A DNA stretch of 64,000 nt from Bacteroidota bacterium (GCA_018266575.1 JAFEAE010000025.1:120714-184713), one strand, 5' to 3'; counted from the first letter of the stretch, positions 36,956 to 44,613 are shown. Program-made: numbers and translations. The notes: generated by a model not told the origin, from the letters alone.

Positions 36956-37627
36956 TTATTGCTGTTCTATGATTTTATTTTTTACTGCATACATTACCAG
37001 GCCTGCCATTGATTTAGAACCGGTTTTTGTTTTCAGTTTGTCGCGAATGGCTTCCACGGTGCGAGGACTGATATCAACGATGTCTGCAATTTCTTTGGTA
37101 GATTTTTCTTCACACATTAATTTTAAAACGGTTAATTCTTTTTCGGTAAGGTTCACATCCTGCGCCATACCTATTTCCGGGCGTTTTGTACGCAAGCCTG
37201 TAAGCAGCGCTTTGTTAGTTAACTCATTAAAGAAAAATTCCTGTTCATAACAGGTTTTAATCGCCTGGTAAATTGTTTCTGAATCTGAATTTTTTGTGAG
37301 ATAAGAGTTTGCCCCGATCTCCATGAGTTTGGAGATCATGGAGTGATCGTTGTGCATGGAAAGGATGATTACTTTAACATGCGGGTAAAGCTTACGGATT
37401 TCGGGCAGTGTCTGGATCCCATCCATGATCGGCATCTGGATATCCAATAATATTACATCAGGTTCAATGTGTTTTAAAAGATTGAGTAGTTGCATGCCGT
37501 TATCTGCTTCTGCTACCAGCTCCACATCTTTTTTCACAGACAGAGCAGTTTTTACACCCGCCCTGAAAAGCGTGTGGTCATCTGCAATGGCTACTTTAAT
37601 AATGTAGTCGGTGTCGGGTTTTTTCAT
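36956..37627 (-). CDS. NarL/LuxR-type response regulator A
   Basis: 223 residues. The receiver domain has D16/D17, phospho-acceptor Asp62 (LLDIQMP) and the Lys in SYLTKNSD. The C-terminal LuxR helix-turn-helix reads TKEIADIVDISPRTVEAIRD. It is a close paralogue of regulator B (38332-38991), sharing for example the GAN-YLTK, DDF/QEFFFN and SPRT segments. No kinase is adjacent on this strand; the candidate partner is the kinase at 40967. Upstream lie several TTTTACG elements and a predicted divergent sRNA gene. Confidence 0.94.
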   Translation of the reverse strand: MKKPDTDYIIKVAIADDHTLFRAGVKTALSVKKDVELVAEADNGMQLLNLLKHIEPDVILLDIQMPIMDGIQTLPEIRKLYPHVKVIILSMHNDHSMISKLMEIGANSYLTKNSDSETIYQAIKTCYEQEFFFNELTNKALLTGLRTKRPEIGMAQDVNLTEKELTVLKLMCEEKSTKEIADIVDISPRTVEAIRDKLKTKTGSKSMAGLVMYAVKNKIIEQQ

Positions 37628-37716
37628 TCGGGTATATTTTTCAAATTGTTATTCATGGATATACTTATTCAAATAACTACAAAAGGAAAGAAAAATTGCA
37701 TAAGTTCCTATAGGAA

Positions 37717-37839
37717 TTTTACGAAATTATTATTTTTCAGGATATACTAAAAACTAATTTTCATTAGCGGTTTTACGATGGCAACCGAGTGTTTTTGCTA
37801 TAATAAATGCTGTTTTTTTACGATAAAAAGCGTAAAAAA
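37717..37839. promoter_or_regulatory. TTTTACG elements and 9-bp inverted repeat upstream of regulator A
   Basis: TTTTACG occurs at 37717-37723 and 37771-37777. A perfect inverted repeat TTTTTTACG (37814-37822) / CGTAAAAAA (37831-37839) has an 8-nt spacer. The 18-nt word around the first site (37712-37729) reappears with two changes upstream of the gene at 39836. These are candidate operator sites for one of the NarL-type regulators; the function is inferred. Confidence 0.45.
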
Positions 37840-37868
37840 TGTATTGTTAAAATAGGGCAGTAATGCTC

Positions 37869-37899
37869 TTGTGTACATTGTACACCAATTCTATTTTTG
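37869..37899 (+). promoter_or_regulatory. Plus-strand promoter of predicted sRNA A
   Basis: TTG at 37869-37871 and TATTTTTG at 37892-37899, separated by 20 nt. This is the same spacing as the rpsF promoter and an exact match to the Bacteroidota TTG / TAnnTTTG consensus. The expected start lies at about 37903-37906, at the left arm of the closing stem. Directly upstream, GGGCAG-N3-TGCT (37855-37867) is conserved with the second copy. Confidence 0.7.
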
Positions 37900-37904
37900 T
37901 TCCC

Positions 37905-38019
37905 GAAGTTGATTGACGAGGATAAAAACCTCAACCATCCAATGTCCTAGTATAACCGTCCAGAAAAGTTTTCCAATATTCTATGAAACCCAGGTAAAGT
38001 CCAATGTCAATCAACTTTC
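37905..38019 (+). ncRNA. Predicted small RNA A (closing stem, C-rich interior)
   Basis: The ends pair: AAGTTGATTGAC (37906-37917) with GTCAATCAACTT (38006-38017), 12 perfect pairs plus a G-U at each side. Inside, AGGAT (37919-37923) can pair with ATTCT (37978-37982). The enclosed strand carries conserved ACCATCCAATGTCC and ACCGTCCAG segments that look unpaired. A related copy lies at 39237-39353. Stem differences between copies keep pairing only if the RNA is read from the plus strand. No ORF with a start codon is conserved on either strand. The 3' end is set by the stem, not by a terminator, so processing is assumed. It may be a 6S-type RNA or a new family. Confidence 0.6.
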
Positions 38020-38297
38020 TTTCGCATCATTCTCATAGTAATAGTTTTTGGTTTCTCCGTATCCTTGGAAACGTCAACCCTAACCCAACCCTTCCAAATC
38101 CTTTGAAAGCTGAATAATCTCCCCTTAGTTCATTTACCTTATTACACCTGTGAAAAACTACGATCGGTTAGTCCGAAAAATGATCCAATCCTTGTTAAAC
38201 CTTATCCTCCTTTTTAGCATTCCCTCTGTTCTGTGTTTTGAAAAAATGAAGTTTTGCCTGCAACAGGGCGTCTGCAGGATCGTTTTATCCGCACAAA
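38020..38297. other. Intergenic stretch without recognised gene
   Basis: Between sRNA A and the regulator B terminator I see no ORF of note. A C-rich run at 38072-38102 (GTCAACCCTAACCCAACCC and on) recalls the C-rich interior of the sRNAs but does not align with it. A 6-bp hairpin, CCTGCA (38257-38262) / TGCAGG (38273-38278), lies near the end. The region could be the 3' trailer of sRNA A. Confidence 0.5.
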
Positions 38298-38328
38298 ATA
38301 AAAGCGCACCGGTATGATGCGCTTTTAT
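38298..38328. terminator. Bidirectional hairpin terminator (regulator B / sRNA A trailer)
   Basis: Perfect 11-bp stem ATAAAAGCGCA / TGCGCTTTTAT with a 9-nt loop and T-rich flanks on both strands. It lies 3 nt from the regulator B stop. It can also end plus-strand transcription from sRNA A. Confidence 0.85.
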
Positions 38329-38331
38329 TTT

Positions 38332-38991
38332 TTAATCAATTAGTTTATTTCGCATACCATACATGATCAGCCCGGCAATTGTTTTTGCACCAACTTTTGT
38401 TTTCATGTTCTGACGTATAGTCTCTATTGTGCGGGGGCTCAGGAAAACTTCTTTGGAAATTTCTTCTGTGGTTTTATCTTCTGCAAGGAGCTTTAAAATG
38501 CGTACTTCTTTCTCTGAGAATTTGATTGGATTGGGATAGAACTGGCGCACCTGGCGTTTTGTTTGCAGCTTTGAGAGCACTGCTTTATTTACCAAGTCGT
38601 TAAAATAAAAATCATCATTCATACATGTGAGAATCGCCTGGTAAATTTCTTCCGGGTCAGTTGTTTTTGTAAGATAGGCATTGGCGCCCATCTCCATCAT
38701 TTTAGAGATCATTTCCTGGTCATCATACATCGTTAACACAATTATCTTTACTTCTTCATATTCTTTACGAAGCATGCCAATTGCATTGATACCATCAATC
38801 TCGGGCATGCGGATATCCATCAATAATACATCAGGCCTTTTAATCTGCATTTTATGCATCAGGTCTCTCCCGTCTTCAGCTTCCCATAAAATTTTCAGGT
38901 ATTCCTTGTTTTTAAGGGCCATTTTAATTCCATCTCGAAAAATTTTGTGGTCATCAGCAATCGAAACTTTAATAACTAATTCAGCAGTCAT
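38332..38991 (-). CDS. NarL/LuxR-type response regulator B
   Basis: 219 residues. D13/D14, phospho-acceptor Asp59 (LMDIRMP) and Lys in AYLTKTTD; the LuxR helix-turn-helix reads TEEISKEVFLSPRTIETIRQ. Paralogue of regulator A, and both have a predicted plus-strand sRNA upstream, which indicates duplication of a regulator-plus-sRNA unit. An adjacent kinase is lacking on this strand. It probably binds DNA as a dimer when phosphorylated (family knowledge). Confidence 0.94.
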   Translation of the reverse strand: MTAELVIKVSIADDHKIFRDGIKMALKNKEYLKILWEAEDGRDLMHKMQIKRPDVLLMDIRMPEIDGINAIGMLRKEYEEVKIIVLTMYDDQEMISKMMEMGANAYLTKTTDPEEIYQAILTCMNDDFYFNDLVNKAVLSKLQTKRQVRQFYPNPIKFSEKEVRILKLLAEDKTTEEISKEVFLSPRTIETIRQNMKTKVGAKTIAGLIMYGMRNKLID

Positions 38992-39149
38992 ACCAGGTAG
39001 TTTGTAAATTTAATTGGGTAACGAGTTCGCTAAATCAGGTACGCATATAAATGTGTTTCATAAGGTGAGGTTTGTATTGTGGTAAGAATCCACTATTGTG
39101 CGACGTATTTTTTCAAATTAATAGAAAACATACCAGGAACATCGAGCAA

Positions 39150-39165
39150 TTTTACTATCGTAAAA
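39150..39165. promoter_or_regulatory. TTTTAC-N4-GTAAAA inverted repeat upstream of regulator B
   Basis: Perfect 6-bp inverted repeat with a 4-nt spacer, placed between regulator B and sRNA B, where the longer TTTTTTACG dyad sits in the first copy. It is a candidate shared operator. Confidence 0.45.
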
Positions 39166-39201
39166 GTATTTACTGCATAATAAAATCGGGCAGTTCTGCT
39201 A

Positions 39202-39232
39202 TTTGCCGGCATAACAGAAGCTTCTATTTTTG
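39202..39232 (+). promoter_or_regulatory. Plus-strand promoter of predicted sRNA B
   Basis: TTTG at 39202-39205 and TATTTTTG at 39225-39232, 19 nt apart, match the Bacteroidota consensus exactly. The start is expected near 39236-39239. GGGCAG-N3-TGCT (39188-39200) sits just upstream, as in copy A. Confidence 0.72.
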
Positions 39233-39236
39233 TGCC

Positions 39237-39353
39237 AGAAGTTGATTGATAAGGATTACAGTCCAAAACCAGTCCAATATCCGTTTACCGTCCAGTAAAT
39301 CATTTCAATATCCTGAAAACCAGCAGTATAAATTCCGATATCAGTCAACTTCT
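39237..39353 (+). ncRNA. Predicted small RNA B (paralogue of sRNA A)
   Basis: The closing stem spans AGAAGTTGATTGATA (39237-39251) and TATCAGTCAACTTCT (39339-39353): 15 pairs with one U-G. Compared with copy A, one pair changes C-G to U-A (compensatory) and three change between Watson-Crick and G-U. AGGAT (39252-39256) pairs perfectly with ATCCT (39310-39314). A short hairpin TTTAC-CGTCCA-GTAAA may present the conserved CGTCCA in its loop. Interior lengths are 88 nt (A) and 89 nt (B). It lies divergent from regulator B and upstream of the unrecognised gene at 39836, so it could also be part of a long leader for that gene. Confidence 0.62.
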
Positions 39354-39835
39354 TCTTACTTGTAAAGAACTTCTCAAGAAATACAAAATTTCAAAATACA
39401 GTTTATCGGGTTTGTTTCAAGAGGAACGAAAATAATACTCCATGTATTGCAAATTTATGTGCAAAATACTGTTGCAAAATTTCTGCTTACTCAGCTTCCT
39501 GCACACAATTATCTTAAAAAAATCTGGTGAAGCAAATTTCTAAAGATTTACACTTATCCACATTTCCCTAATTGATGTGCATATCTTCTCAAACGTAAGT
39601 CTTCTAAGGAAGTTTTACTAAAAAGTAAATAGTAATTTTACTATTTTTACAAGGAATTTTTACGCAATTTAAAATAGTAAAGAACCGTTCATTCTATCGT
39701 AACTATACTAAAAACAAGTTATTAAAGCAATTTACCTCTTTTTAATCAAAACAGGCTCCATTGTCCACGATTTTTTTTAGGGGTTATTTTAATTTATAAC
39801 AAGCATTTTTTGAAACCTTCTAAAAACTTACTATT
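39354..39835. other. AT-rich intergenic region upstream of the 118-aa gene
   Basis: No gene seen. TTTTACTA/TAGTAA words cluster at 39613-39620, 39630-39635, 39636-39643 and 39675-39681. A TTTTTACG site at 39657-39664 lies within a 20-nt word (39652-39671) closely related to one upstream of regulator A. This is probably regulatory DNA for the gene at 39836. Confidence 0.45.
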
Positions 39836-40192
39836 ATGATGCAAACTGAACTTCAAATCAGAAAAAATTACGCTGAAGTTGGCGAGATCATCAGCCAGGA
39901 ATTAGCTGAAAAATTTGTAACTGATTACCAGGAAACTTTTTCTCCAGCTAACGATTTTTTCGTTGTTGGTAAAAATGTTATGATGCAAATTCTTTCCCAA
40001 CCAGGTTGTGCAGGAATGCGTTTCTACAAAGCGTTGAACGAATTTGGCCAGGAAACTCTAGTTTATCTTGGAATCGACGCTAATGGTAACAAGCTTACTG
40101 AATATTCAGTAGTAAATGAAAATGGTGCATTGACAAGTGTTACAGCTCTTGTTGGTGACAGAAGTGGTGTTGGTACTGGTAAAGGACTATAA
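39836..40192 (+). CDS. Unrecognised 118-residue cytoplasmic protein
   Basis: No signal peptide or membrane helix. The sequence has a central PGCAGMRFYKALNEFGQETL segment with one Cys and a Gly-rich C-terminus (VGDRSGVGTGKGL). I cannot name a family. The first two codons are both ATG. Its long AT-rich upstream region has repeated TTTACTA and TTTTACG words, suggesting strong regulation, possibly by the neighbouring NarL-type regulators. It lies 75 nt before the membrane protein gene and may be the first gene of the kinase operon. Confidence 0.7.
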   Translation: MMQTELQIRKNYAEVGEIISQELAEKFVTDYQETFSPANDFFVVGKNVMMQILSQPGCAGMRFYKALNEFGQETLVYLGIDANGNKLTEYSVVNENGALTSVTALVGDRSGVGTGKGL

Positions 40193-40267
40193 TACGTATT
40201 AAGTTTAAGCGTATATTAAGACATTACTTGTAAGATTTACGCTCATTTTATATATTTGTTGATGTAA

Positions 40268-40936
40268 ATGAGTGTACAATTAATAAGTACATATAGCCCA
40301 CTCTTACCTTTAATTTTGTTTCTAATCTTTTCATTAAGAAAAAGCAGAGCAGAGTTAAAGGTAATTTTTTTGTACATACTTCTGGCTTTCAGCATTGACC
40401 TTTATACTACCAATACTAATTATGGTAAGAACCATATTTTTGCATTCCTTACTGCTTTTACAATTTTGGAATACCTCATGGTTTCCGCGTTTATCTGGCT
40501 CTCTCTTTCGGTAAGAATATTGAAAAATATAATTATTTTTCTATCGATTGGATTTGTGATCTATATGATTATTTATTTCATACACAATGATAAAACCACG
40601 TTTGACGCAATCCCTTCATCGGTAGAAGATATCTTGTTGATGATGTATTGTATTATGTACATGTTTGAACAGATTGCCAAACCCCAGATTGGTTTTATTT
40701 ATGCCACCCCGAATTTTTGGGTTGTTCTTGCCTTTTTTGTTTATACCTCTTCAACACTTTTTCTTTTCATAACCACCAGCTCATTTTCAGAAGATGAGCA
40801 AGACAAATATTGGGTAATAAACCTGATTTCTAACATCGTTTCCAATATCCTTTTATCAATTGCGTTTATAGTTAACCGTAAAAGCCAAAAAAATCCGGAT
40901 AACCCTGATGATAGCTATTTGAATACCGTTTCATAA
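40268..40936 (+). CDS. Multi-pass membrane protein 1 of the signalling island
   Basis: 222 residues with about six or seven hydrophobic segments and a short charged tail (NRKSQKNPDNPDDSYLN). It resembles the membrane protein at 42572 in size, topology and a PxFW segment (ATPNFWVVLAFFVYTSSTLF versus QNPLFWAATGTVFYFSISLL). It lies 30 nt before a histidine kinase that has almost no sensory domain, so it may supply signal input (inference). No named family recognised. Confidence 0.75.
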   Translation: MSVQLISTYSPLLPLILFLIFSLRKSRAELKVIFLYILLAFSIDLYTTNTNYGKNHIFAFLTAFTILEYLMVSAFIWLSLSVRILKNIIIFLSIGFVIYMIIYFIHNDKTTFDAIPSSVEDILLMMYCIMYMFEQIAKPQIGFIYATPNFWVVLAFFVYTSSTLFLFITTSSFSEDEQDKYWVINLISNIVSNILLSIAFIVNRKSQKNPDNPDDSYLNTVS

Positions 40937-40966
40937 TGCCACCCTATAACCCTTGAAGAATTTTAC

Positions 40967-41809
40967 ATGATATTTTTACAAATCCTCAGCGAAAGCAATA
41001 AGGTTTCTACCGTACTATTTTTTGGTACAATCGGTATGCTTGCCCTTACCATCGGGCTTATTGTTTTCATTATTTTTCACCAACGGAAAGTTATCCGTTA
41101 TCAAATGCGCCTGCAAAGAATGGAGCAGGACCAACAGAAGATGCTCCTGAATGCATCTATCCGTATGCAGGAAGAAGAGCGCCAGCGTATTGCGGCAGAC
41201 CTCCACGATGACGCAGGCCCTTTACTGGCAACTGCCCGTTTATACCTCAATGAGAACTTAGTGAACCTCGATAAAGCATCCCAGCTTCAAAGCATTTATA
41301 ATGCTAAGCAAATTATTGACGATACCATTCAATTGATCCGGAACATTTCTCACAGTTTGATGCCGCCGACATTAAAAAATTTCGGGTTAGAGTCTGCCGT
41401 AAACGACCTTTTTCAAAAAATCAGCGGCTCGGGTAGTATGAATGCCAGTTCACGTTTTCATGATTATCGTGAACGGTTACAACCGGAAACGGAGCTGATC
41501 ATTTTCCGCGTGATACAGGAACTGGTAAACAATATCCTTAAGCACAGTAATTCAAGCTTCATCCATCTTACCCAAAATACAAGTGGAAATAAATTTTTTA
41601 TTCGCCTGCATCACGACGGAAGAGGTTTAACACAAAGCGATTTTGAAAAATTAAATAAAAGCAATGTAGGGTTAGGATTGAAAAATATCCAGAGCCGCCT
41701 GCGTGTATTGCATGGAAAAATATTCTTCGAAAAAGACATGTCGCAAACGTATTACAAAGTGACTATCGAGTTAATAAAAGAAGAAGAACCTGCCTCTGAT
41801 AAAAAATAA
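40967..41809 (+). CDS. NarX-type sensor histidine kinase (HisKA_3)
   Basis: 280 residues. One membrane helix (about 14-38), a short coiled coil, then a HisKA_3 dimerisation domain with phospho-acceptor His80 in ERQRIAADLHDDAG. The HATPase domain has its N box in IQELVNNILKHSNSS and a G box in GLGLKNIQSRL. There is no periplasmic sensor domain, so the signal probably arrives through the flanking membrane proteins. Its cognate regulator is most likely the gene 35 nt downstream; cross-talk to regulators A and B is possible because they lack their own kinase here. Confidence 0.94.
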   Translation: MIFLQILSESNKVSTVLFFGTIGMLALTIGLIVFIIFHQRKVIRYQMRLQRMEQDQQKMLLNASIRMQEEERQRIAADLHDDAGPLLATARLYLNENLVNLDKASQLQSIYNAKQIIDDTIQLIRNISHSLMPPTLKNFGLESAVNDLFQKISGSGSMNASSRFHDYRERLQPETELIIFRVIQELVNNILKHSNSSFIHLTQNTSGNKFFIRLHHDGRGLTQSDFEKLNKSNVGLGLKNIQSRLRVLHGKIFFEKDMSQTYYKVTIELIKEEEPASDKK

Positions 41810-41844
41810 GATTTAGTACCTTTAGAACGATATAGGCGATATCT

Positions 41845-42495
41845 ATGAGTGTAATAAAAGTTGCTATTGCAGACGATCACAAAATATTTCGTAAGGGAGT
41901 GATATTATCATTACGCCCTTATAATAATATTAAATTCGTGCAAGAAGCAGAGAATGGACAGGAACTATTAGACGGGCTGGCTGCATCTGAACCTGATGTT
42001 ATTTTAATGGATCTGCGCATGCCATTGAAAGATGGTATAGAGACCACCAAGATCGTTGCAAAGCAATATCCGCATATTCATATTGTTGCATTAACAATGT
42101 ATGAAGACGAACGCTTTGTTAGCCATATGATGGAAATAGGAGCTAACGGATATTTACTCAAAAGTGCTGACCCCTCCGAAATAAAACGTGCAATTGTTGA
42201 GGTATCCACAAAAGGATATTACCTGAACAATTTCGTGAACAGGATTTTATTAAAAAAATCACATTCGCGGACAAAAGTAATTCCCAACCTGAACATGGAA
42301 GTTTCTTTAACTGACCGTGAACGGGATGTAGTAAAATATATCTGCATGGAATTTACTGCACAGGAAATTGCACAAAAATTAGATGTGAGCCCGCGAACAG
42401 TTGAAGCAATCAAAGATCGCCTGATGGAACGCTTTGGCGCAAAAAACACAGCAGGGCTTGTATTCTTTGCGGTGAAAAATAATCTTATCGATTAG
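41845..42495 (+). CDS. NarL/LuxR-type response regulator C
   Basis: 216 residues. D10/D11, phospho-acceptor Asp56 (LMDLRMP), Lys in GYLLKSAD. The LuxR helix-turn-helix reads AQEIAQKLDVSPRTVEAIKD. It follows the kinase by 35 nt and is the obvious partner. It is related to regulators A and B but has no sRNA-like element upstream. Confidence 0.95.
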   Translation: MSVIKVAIADDHKIFRKGVILSLRPYNNIKFVQEAENGQELLDGLAASEPDVILMDLRMPLKDGIETTKIVAKQYPHIHIVALTMYEDERFVSHMMEIGANGYLLKSADPSEIKRAIVEVSTKGYYLNNFVNRILLKKSHSRTKVIPNLNMEVSLTDRERDVVKYICMEFTAQEIAQKLDVSPRTVEAIKDRLMERFGAKNTAGLVFFAVKNNLID

Positions 42496-42571
42496 AATCC
42501 CCATATCTTTTAATTATCCAATAACATTTGTATCCTGCGAAAAACCGGTTTGACAGAAACAAAACTGCCCG

Positions 42572-43234
42572 ATGCCCAAGACAACCGGTTATTATTTTAT
42601 GGACTGCTTTTCCGGAGTATGCCTTTTTCTTCCGCTATTACCGGCAATTATTCTTTTCATAAAAAAGGGATATCAGAAAGAAGCAACAAATTTCCTGATG
42701 ATCCTTTGTTTCATCAGCTTTATCAAAGGCATGCTATTAGTTATTCCTGGCATCACAACTAATATTGCTGTTACCATCAAAAACATTTTTATGTTTCTTG
42801 AACTGGTAATTATTCTTTTCATGTTCAAAATATTTTTTTCCGCAAAACTCAACTATGCATTTACTATTTTTTCTGTAATATTTTTTTCATCCATAATTAC
42901 ATACTATCTATTGAATGGGTTGAACCATGAAAGAATATTGTTTAACCAGATGCAAAATGGCATTATCATTTTTGTTTCAGTCTTTGCTTTGATACAAATA
43001 CTCAAAACAGAAAATTTATTCGTACTTCAAAATCCTTTATTCTGGGCGGCAACTGGCACTGTATTTTATTTTTCTATCTCACTATTGGTAGGAGCAGTAA
43101 ATGATTCATCAGGCAGTAAAGATTCATTAATTATTTTGAATATTGCAGATCTAGTAAGGTATTCGTTATATTGTATTGCCGCTTTTTTTTATCGCAATAT
43201 TACAAATGAAGAAAAGGAAAGTTACCGGGATTAA
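42572..43234 (+). CDS. Multi-pass membrane protein 2 of the signalling island
   Basis: 220 residues, about six or seven membrane spans, related in layout to the protein at 40268. The start is uncertain: ATG 42572 or ATG 42599 (MDCFSGVCLFLPLL). It follows regulator C by about 76 nt on the same strand and overlaps the convergent CoA-transferase gene by 4 bp. A sensory or kinase-modulating role is inferred from context only. Confidence 0.72.
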   Translation: MPKTTGYYFMDCFSGVCLFLPLLPAIILFIKKGYQKEATNFLMILCFISFIKGMLLVIPGITTNIAVTIKNIFMFLELVIILFMFKIFFSAKLNYAFTIFSVIFFSSIITYYLLNGLNHERILFNQMQNGIIIFVSVFALIQILKTENLFVLQNPLFWAATGTVFYFSISLLVGAVNDSSGSKDSLIILNIADLVRYSLYCIAAFFYRNITNEEKESYRD

Positions 43235-43887
43235 ATTTTCATTTCAGGAATATCTCCTTCAATAACAAGTTTACCTGCAGTTTTATTTTTTATTTCATCA
43301 ACAGTCACACCCGGTGCCCTTTCTATCAATTTGAAACCTTCGCTTGTTATGTCTATTACCGCCAAATCCGTCACTACCCGTTTTATGCATTTAACCCCGG
43401 TTAACGGCAATGTACATGATGGCAATAATTTCGGTTCTCCCTTGGCGTTAGTATGTTGCATAGCAACAATAATATTCCGGGCACTTGCCACAAGGTCCAT
43501 CGCACCACCCATACCCTTAACCATTTTTCCGGGTATCTTCCAATTGGCTATATCGCCTTCTTCAGAAACTTCCATTGCGCCTAATACTGTAAGATCAACT
43601 TTTCCTGCTCTTATCATTCCAAAACTTTCTGCGCTGTCAAAAAAAACCCCTCCTGGTAAAACAGTAACAGTTTCTTTCCCTGCATTAATAAGATCAGCAT
43701 CTACTTCTCCCTCGGAAGGATAAGGGCCCATACCAAGCAAACCATTTTCTGATTGCAGCATGATATGCATTCCTGCCGGAATATAATTAGCCACTAATGT
43801 CGGTATGCCAATGCCAAGGTTTACATACATACCATCTTTCAATTCAAATGCAATACGTTTTGCAATTCCAAATTTGTCTAAAGCCAT
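43231..43887 (-). CDS. scoB: 3-oxoacid CoA-transferase subunit B
   Basis: 218 residues. The catalytic Glu lies in MLQSENGLLGMGP; GIGIPTLVANY and GGAMDLVASA are family landmarks. With subunit A, encoded 18 nt upstream, it forms the heteromeric SCOT-type enzyme that moves CoA from succinyl-CoA to acetoacetate or related acids. Which acid it prefers is not evident. Confidence 0.94.
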   Translation of the reverse strand: MALDKFGIAKRIAFELKDGMYVNLGIGIPTLVANYIPAGMHIMLQSENGLLGMGPYPSEGEVDADLINAGKETVTVLPGGVFFDSAESFGMIRAGKVDLTVLGAMEVSEEGDIANWKIPGKMVKGMGGAMDLVASARNIIVAMQHTNAKGEPKLLPSCTLPLTGVKCIKRVVTDLAVIDITSEGFKLIERAPGVTVDEIKNKTAGKLVIEGDIPEMKI

Positions 43888-43905
43888 ATTGATAAATTGA
43901 AAAGA

Positions 43906-44613
43906 TTACTTGTTGCTTTCTATAATGCGTGTAGTTTTTCGTTCAATTCGTTTTTCATAATTTTTCCCCTGGAAAATACGATGAACATAAATCCCCGCAA
44001 CATGAATTTGATCGGGATCTAATTCCCCGGGTTCTACCAAATGTTCAACTTCTGCAATGGTAACTGTTCCGGCTTTTGCCATTGAAGTAGAAAAATTTCT
44101 TGTTGTCTTACGAAACAATAGATTTCCCAGGTAATCTCCTTTCCATGCTTTCACGATTGCGAAATCTGCATGCAGCGCATACTCCATAAGGTGCGGTTTC
44201 CCATCAAATACACGCACTTCTTTTCCTGTTGCAATTTCGGTTCCATAACCTGCAGGAGTATAAAACGCAGGAATGCCCATTCCAGCCATCTGAATCCTTG
44301 TTGCTAATGTTCCTTGCGGTACAAGATCAACTTCTAATTCCCCGCATAGTAATTGCCTCTCGAATTCTGCATTCTCCCCAACATAAGAGCTGATCATTTT
44401 TTTTATCTGGCGTGTTTTTAGCAGCAGGCCCAATCCAAAATCATCAACACCTGCATTGTTGGAAATACAAGTTAAATTATTAACCCCCTTTTTTACTAAA
44501 GCGGAAATACAATTTTCAGGAATGCCACATAATCCAAAACCACCGAGCATAATCGTTGCGCCGTGCTGAATATCAGAGATGGCAGCATCTGCGTTTGTAA
44601 CTATTTTTTTCAT
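43906..44613 (-). CDS. scoA: 3-oxoacid CoA-transferase subunit A
   Basis: 235 residues. The CoA-binding loop is MLGGFGLCGIPENCI, followed by SNNAGVDDFGLGLLL and the ARNF-like TRNFSTSMAKAG segment. It is the first gene of the two-subunit operon with scoB, spacing 18 nt. Confidence 0.94.
   Translation of the reverse strand: MKKIVTNADAAISDIQHGATIMLGGFGLCGIPENCISALVKKGVNNLTCISNNAGVDDFGLGLLLKTRQIKKMISSYVGENAEFERQLLCGELEVDLVPQGTLATRIQMAGMGIPAFYTPAGYGTEIATGKEVRVFDGKPHLMEYALHADFAIVKAWKGDYLGNLLFRKTTRNFSTSMAKAGTVTIAEVEHLVEPGELDPDQIHVAGIYVHRIFQGKNYEKRIERKTTRIIESNK

Noticed and set aside
37918..38017. Short minus-strand reading frame across sRNA A (starting KLIDIGLYLGF, stop after about 28 codons) with a similar one in sRNA B
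   Set aside because: Neither has a usable ATG in frame, an upstream in-frame stop is close in copy A, the alignment between copies needs gaps that are not multiples of three, and promoter and G-U evidence favour a plus-strand RNA.
38246..38317. 23-codon ORF (MKFCLQQGV...) before the regulator B terminator
   Set aside because: No promoter, no conserved feature and it runs into the terminator stem; likely chance.
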